From positions 1 to 9,300 of the forward strand of contig DLLX01000022.1 in the NCBI GenBank assembly GCA_002479145.1: DNA of 9,300 bases, read 5' to 3'. Both the position numbers and the translations under genes were made by a program. Shown one piece after another: positions 6,966-9,300 of this stretch (position 1 is its first letter; each line of letters starts with the position of its first letter). Under the pieces are notes generated by a model that ran no database searches, was not told where the DNA came from, and was given only the letters and a program-made list of their open reading frames with translations. Source of the DNA: Prevotella sp. UBA7551. Lineage in GTDB: Bacteria; Bacteroidota; Bacteroidia; Bacteroidales; Bacteroidaceae.

Positions 6966-8217
6966 ACTTCTTGAAAATAACGCAGGCGTTGTGGCCACCG
7001 AAGCCGAACGTGTTGCTCAGTGCGGCACGCACGGTGCGCTTCTGCGCCTGGTTGAACGTATAATTCAGCTCGTAGTCGATGTCCGGATCCTTGTCTTCCT
7101 CGTCGTGATTGATGGTTGGGGGCACGATATCCTCGCTCACCGCCTTCACACAGGCCAGAGCTTCCACTGCTCCGGCGGCTCCCAGGAGATGTCCGGTCAT
7201 AGACTTTGTCGAGGAGATGTTGAGCTTATAGGCGCTCTCTCCGAACACTTCCTTGATGGCCTTGGCCTCGGAAATGTCGCCAACGTGCGTTGAAGTGCCG
7301 TGCACATTGATATAATCGATGTCCTCCGGATTCAGGTGAGCATCCTCAAGGGCTGCCTCCATCACCAGTTTCGCGCCCAGTCCCTCTGGATGCGAGGCCG
7401 TCAGGTGATAGGCATCGGCGCTTTCGCCCTCTCCTACCATCTCCGCGTAGATTCTTGCGCCCCGAGCTTTGGCGTGCTCCAGCTCCTCCAGAATGAGGCA
7501 ACCGGCTCCTTCGCCCATCACAAAGCCGTCACGGCTTGCCGAGAAGGGCCGGCTGGCGTGCGTCGGGTCGTCGTTTCGCGTGGAGAGTGCCTTCATTGCG
7601 TTGAAGCCTCCCACTCCACACTCGCATATAGCGGCCTCGGCTCCACCGCTCACGATGACGTCTGCCTTGCCCAAACGAATCAGGTTGAAGGCGTCAGCCA
7701 GCGCATTGGTCGAAGAAGCGCATGCGCTTGTGGTCGTGTAGTTGGGTCCGTGGAAGCCGAAATGGATGCTAATCTGTCCTGCTGCGATGTCGGCGATCAT
7801 CTTGGGGATAAAGAACGGTGAGAAGCGGGGACCCTTCTCCTTGTTAAGGGCATAGTAGGAGACCTCCTCTTCGAATGTTCTGATGCCGCCGATGCCGACA
7901 CCAAAGATGACACCGACGCGGTTTTTGTCTATCTTGTCGAGGTCGATTCCGCTGTCCTTCACGCCCTGCAATGCGCTGGTCATGGCCAGTTGGGCGTAGC
8001 GATCCATCTTGCGGGCATCCTTTCTGTCTATCCACTCATTGGGATTCCAGTTCTTCACCTCACAGGCAAACTGGGTTTTGAAGTGGGTGGCATCGAACAA
8101 AGTAATCGGAGCGGCACCACTCACGCCCTTGACCATACTCTCCCAGGTCTCCTCGGGAGTGTTTCCCAACGGGGTGACTGCGCCGAGTCCCGTCACGACA
8201 ACTCTTTTCAGTTCCAT
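6955..8217 (-). CDS. fabF: 3-oxoacyl-[acyl-carrier-protein] synthase II (KAS II)
   Basis: The 420-residue cytoplasmic condensing enzyme elongates acyl-ACP with malonyl-ACP in type II fatty acid synthesis. The thiolase-fold Cys-His-His triad is complete: Cys166 in TTTSACASS, His306 in NVHGTST and His343 in STKSMTGHLLG, with the family lysine Lys338 beside it. Length and N-terminus (MELKRVVVTGLGAVTPLG) are normal for FabF, and a GFGGHN motif lies near the C-terminus. The ATG at 8217 fits the family start exactly; no Shine-Dalgarno is visible. It follows acpP, which encodes its carrier-protein partner, after an unusually structured 205-bp spacer, and its stop codon overlaps the rnc start. FabF is preferred over FabB because of the acpP neighbour and overall sequence style, although that distinction is less certain than the KAS I/II family call. 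Confidence 0.95.
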   Translation of the reverse strand: MELKRVVVTGLGAVTPLGNTPEETWESMVKGVSGAAPITLFDATHFKTQFACEVKNWNPNEWIDRKDARKMDRYAQLAMTSALQGVKDSGIDLDKIDKNRVGVIFGVGIGGIRTFEEEVSYYALNKEKGPRFSPFFIPKMIADIAAGQISIHFGFHGPNYTTTSACASSTNALADAFNLIRLGKADVIVSGGAEAAICECGVGGFNAMKALSTRNDDPTHASRPFSASRDGFVMGEGAGCLILEELEHAKARGARIYAEMVGEGESADAYHLTASHPEGLGAKLVMEAALEDAHLNPEDIDYINVHGTSTHVGDISEAKAIKEVFGESAYKLNISSTKSMTGHLLGAAGAVEALACVKAVSEDIVPPTINHDEEDKDPDIDYELNYTFNQAQKRTVRAALSNTFGFGGHNACVIFKKYAE

Positions 8218-8247
8218 GTATATAATGTATTAACGATTTGTTATGAA

Positions 8248-8357
8248 CATATATTGGGCGCCGTACGGGGGATTCCAGTGTCTGGGATTGTGCAACCGAC
8301 TTAACCGGTCAATCCACTTCTGACACCTCACACCTGACAATCGACACCCAATATATG
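8248..8357. repeat. 110-bp element bounded by an 11-bp perfect inverted repeat
   Basis: CATATATTGGG (8248-8258) and CCCAATATATG (8347-8357) are exact reverse complements separated by 88 bp. Inside lies a bulged hairpin: GGATTG (8285-8290) pairs with CAATCC (8310-8315), and the adjoining ACCG (8295-8298) pairs with CGGT (8306-8309), leaving a TGCA bulge and a 7-nt loop. Four degenerate heptamers fill the right side. The element lies in the transcribed acpP-fabF spacer, so it may act as RNA structure. Alternatively it could be a short MITE-like insertion. I see no flanking target duplication. Confidence 0.6.
8320..8347. repeat. Degenerate heptamer tandem repeat, four units
   Basis: Four successive 7-bp units read CTGACAC, CTCACAC, CTGACAA and TCGACAC, with a consensus near CTGACAC. 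They lie immediately inside the right arm of the 11-bp inverted repeat, overlapping it by one base. Confidence 0.7.
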
Positions 8358-8370
8358 GTCTGTACTCATG

Positions 8371-8414
8371 TAAAAACGATACCGCAGAGGTATAAAAACG
8401 ATATCGTAGCGGGA
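8371..8414 (-). repeat. 22-bp tandem duplication just downstream of acpP
   Basis: Two adjacent 22-bp units (8371-8392 and 8393-8414) agree at 18 of 22 positions. Each begins with the identical 11 bp TAAAAACGATA. Read in the direction of acpP transcription, each unit ends in a run of five T residues preceded by a small palindrome: ATACC/GGTAT around a 5-nt loop in the distal copy, and ACGATATCGT in the proximal copy. These resemble weak attenuators eight nt after the acpP stop codon, but the stems are short and A/T-rich, so true terminator activity is doubtful. Confidence 0.6.
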
Positions 8415-8422
8415 GGGAACGC

Positions 8423-8659
8423 TTACTTTGCGTTGTTCTCGATGTACTTGATGGCGTCGCCTACGGTAGAGATCTTCTCAGCTTCGGCGTCAGGAATAGA
8501 GATACCAAACTCCTTCTCAAACTCCATAATCAGCTCTACGGTATCCAAAGAGTCGGCACCCAGATCGTTGGTGAAGCTCTTCTCTGGCGTTACTTCCTCT
8601 GCATCGACACCCAATTTATCTACGATGATCTCCTTTACCTTGTTTTCAATTTCTGACAT
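8423..8659 (-). CDS. acpP: Acyl carrier protein
   Basis: The 78-residue, strongly acidic protein carries acyl intermediates as thioesters on 4'-phosphopantetheine. The attachment site is Ser37 in the DSL motif of LGADSLDTVELIMEFE, which begins helix II. Length and the N-terminus MSEIENKVKEIIVDKLGV are typical of bacterial ACP. Its substrate-using partner fabF follows on the same strand. A promoter lies about 54 bp upstream of the ATG, giving a leader of about 45-50 nt. As first gene of the cluster, and followed by a structured spacer with weak attenuator-like repeats, it may be made in large excess over the distal genes, which would fit the known high abundance of ACP; that is an inference. 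Confidence 0.97.
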   Translation of the reverse strand: MSEIENKVKEIIVDKLGVDAEEVTPEKSFTNDLGADSLDTVELIMEFEKEFGISIPDAEAEKISTVGDAIKYIENNAK

Positions 8660-8712
8660 GATAATCCTGTTAAAATGTTGTTACTTTGTTTTCTCTTTCA
8701 AAATTTCGGATG

Positions 8713-8744
8713 CAAAGGAACGGAAAAAAATTCATTTACACAAA
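8713..8744 (-). promoter_or_regulatory. Bacteroidetes-type promoter for the acpP operon
   Basis: On the minus strand a -33 box TTTG (complement of CAAA at 8741-8744) is followed after exactly 20 bp by TTCCTTTG (complement of 8713-8720), one mismatch from TAnnTTTG. Spacing is ideal, and the position gives a leader of about 45-50 nt before the acpP ATG. No comparable pair was found in the acpP-fabF spacer or the rnc-eamA gap, so this probably drives the whole cluster. Confidence 0.72.
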
Positions 8745-9132
8745 TAAATTCGCGAAAAAACCGACCTTTTCTGCACACAAGTACATCGTTTGTGCATTAT
8801 TTTGACCACTTTTGGGGTCTATCTTGCGATAAATCAACCCTATATGACCTTCTTGTTGCATTATTGCGTCAATGCTTTTTCATTCCGTTTGCGCCCACAG
8901 CTTCAGTAGTTGACCGTCCCCACCAGTGCCCTCCGGCGTGCTTGGCGGCCGCTTTCCGTCTGCATGGAGTATACATTAGAGAAGCCATTCTGGGCAGGAT
9001 GTTCTCCTTATAATATTGTCTTGATATTTCATCATGGGAAGACCATGCGCCCGCTACACCATAAAAGCGAAAAACGACACATTTTTTGACTTGATGGCAA
9101 AATCATATTTCAAAACTATCTGATTATCAATA
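8745..9132. other. Long spacer upstream of acpP without a recognised gene
   Basis: I found no convincing coding region, tRNA or rRNA here. An open frame on the plus strand (8675-9013) starts inside the acpP promoter region and its translation has no recognisable domain. The block at about 8890-8995 is clearly richer in G/C than its surroundings and could be a decayed gene or an unrecognised RNA. Minor features are the nonamer TGCATTATT at 8793 and again at 8857, and a 5-bp inverted repeat CATGG/CCATG at 9033-9047. Confidence 0.5.
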
Positions 9133-9264
9133 CTTTGTAATGCTGTCGAAATAACCTTGCAATAGAGCCTAAATCGCCTCGCAATACAGGCCCTATTGAG
9201 CAGCGAAAGGGCCTCTTTTGCCACCCAAAAGGGGCTGAATCGTCAAGCAAGTCCATCGGTGCGA
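9133..9264. repeat. Degenerate 22-bp tandem repeat array, five to six units
   Basis: Units start at 9133, 9155, 9177, 9199, 9221 and, weakly, 9243, with an exact 22-bp period and no spacers. Columns 5-8 read GTAA, GCAA, GCAA, GCGA, CCAA and GCAA. Columns 11-15 of the middle units are GC-rich (GAGCC, CAGGC, GGGCC, GGGGC). Columns 19-22 tend to ATCG or TTTG. Units two and three agree at 15 of 22 positions and are the best pair. The array ends about 36 bp before the window edge. Its function is unknown. Confidence 0.6.
9188..9235 (+). other. Two mutually exclusive hairpins in the 22-bp array
   Basis: Hairpin A pairs AGGCCCT (9188-9194) with AGGGCCT (9208-9214) over a 13-nt loop and runs into CTTTTG. 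Hairpin B pairs GCCTCTTTT (9211-9219) with AAAAGGGGC (9227-9235), with one wobble and a 7-nt loop. They share 9211-9214, so both cannot form at once, as in attenuators. However, the pairing may simply follow from the repeat composition, and no gene is visible downstream on either strand within the window. Confidence 0.4.
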
Positions 9265-9300
9265 CGGGGCAATAAAAATATTGTCAAATTTTATTTCTGT

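Noticed and set aside
6345..6974. 209-codon plus-strand frame opposite rnc
   Set aside because: It is antisense to the RNase III catalytic domain, and its protein has no recognisable features.
6966..6998. GTG start for rnc 33 nt upstream
   Set aside because: It would lie deeper inside fabF and adds residues unlike RNase III N-termini, while the ATG at 6965 begins a typical MLNKLIDRIKLPF stretch.
8675..9013. 112-codon plus-strand frame right of acpP
   Set aside because: It begins inside the acpP leader and promoter on the opposite strand, crosses A/T-rich non-coding DNA and shows no family motif.
9133..9264. Possible CRISPR array
   Set aside because: Units are contiguous at 22 bp with no unique spacers, are only moderately alike, and no cas gene is nearby.

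Overview
The window looks like a chromosomal segment of a Bacteroidota bacterium, most likely from the Prevotella group. The evidence is threefold. Two clear promoters have the Bacteroidetes form (TTTG, about 20 bp, TAnnTTTG or a one-mismatch version of it). Starts lack Shine-Dalgarno sequences and have A/T-rich leaders. The acpP-fabF-rnc order is typical of the group. Genus assignment is an inference from protein style, not from a marker gene.

Plus strand, left to right. A 5'-truncated Wza-type polysaccharide export protein (1-618) is followed after 19 bp by a Wzc-type bacterial tyrosine kinase/chain-length regulator (638-3094) with a striking (Tyr-Gly)8 tail. A hairpin terminator follows, so these two genes end a surface-polysaccharide operon that begins outside the window. 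Next comes a stand-alone aspartate ammonia-lyase gene, aspA (3315-4736), with its own promoter. A 14-bp-stem terminator lies in the convergent gap after it.

Minus strand, in transcription order from the right: acpP (8659-8423), fabF (8217-6955), rnc (6965-5901, overlapping fabF by 11 nt) and an EamA/DMT-family exporter (5839-4952). One promoter is visible, just upstream of acpP, and no separate promoter was found in the acpP-fabF gap, so the cluster is probably one operon. AcpP carries the growing acyl chain and FabF elongates it. RNase III is a housekeeping dsRNA nuclease. The transporter's substrate is unknown.

Most of the window is ordinary housekeeping and capsule-export DNA, and I see no new multi-gene system. 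The unexplained structure is in the spacers. The 205-bp acpP-fabF spacer holds an 11-bp perfect inverted repeat enclosing a bulged hairpin and four degenerate heptamers, plus a 22-bp tandem duplication just after acpP. The 640 bp right of acpP has no credible gene, but its end holds five to six degenerate tandem units with an exact 22-bp period, two of which form alternative hairpins. The aspA-eamA spacer has loosely periodic purine-rich motifs at about 21-23 nt. Other points are the Tyr-Gly tail encoded by a hexanucleotide repeat, and an RNase III with Asn at a normally acidic metal-site position and a long charged tail.
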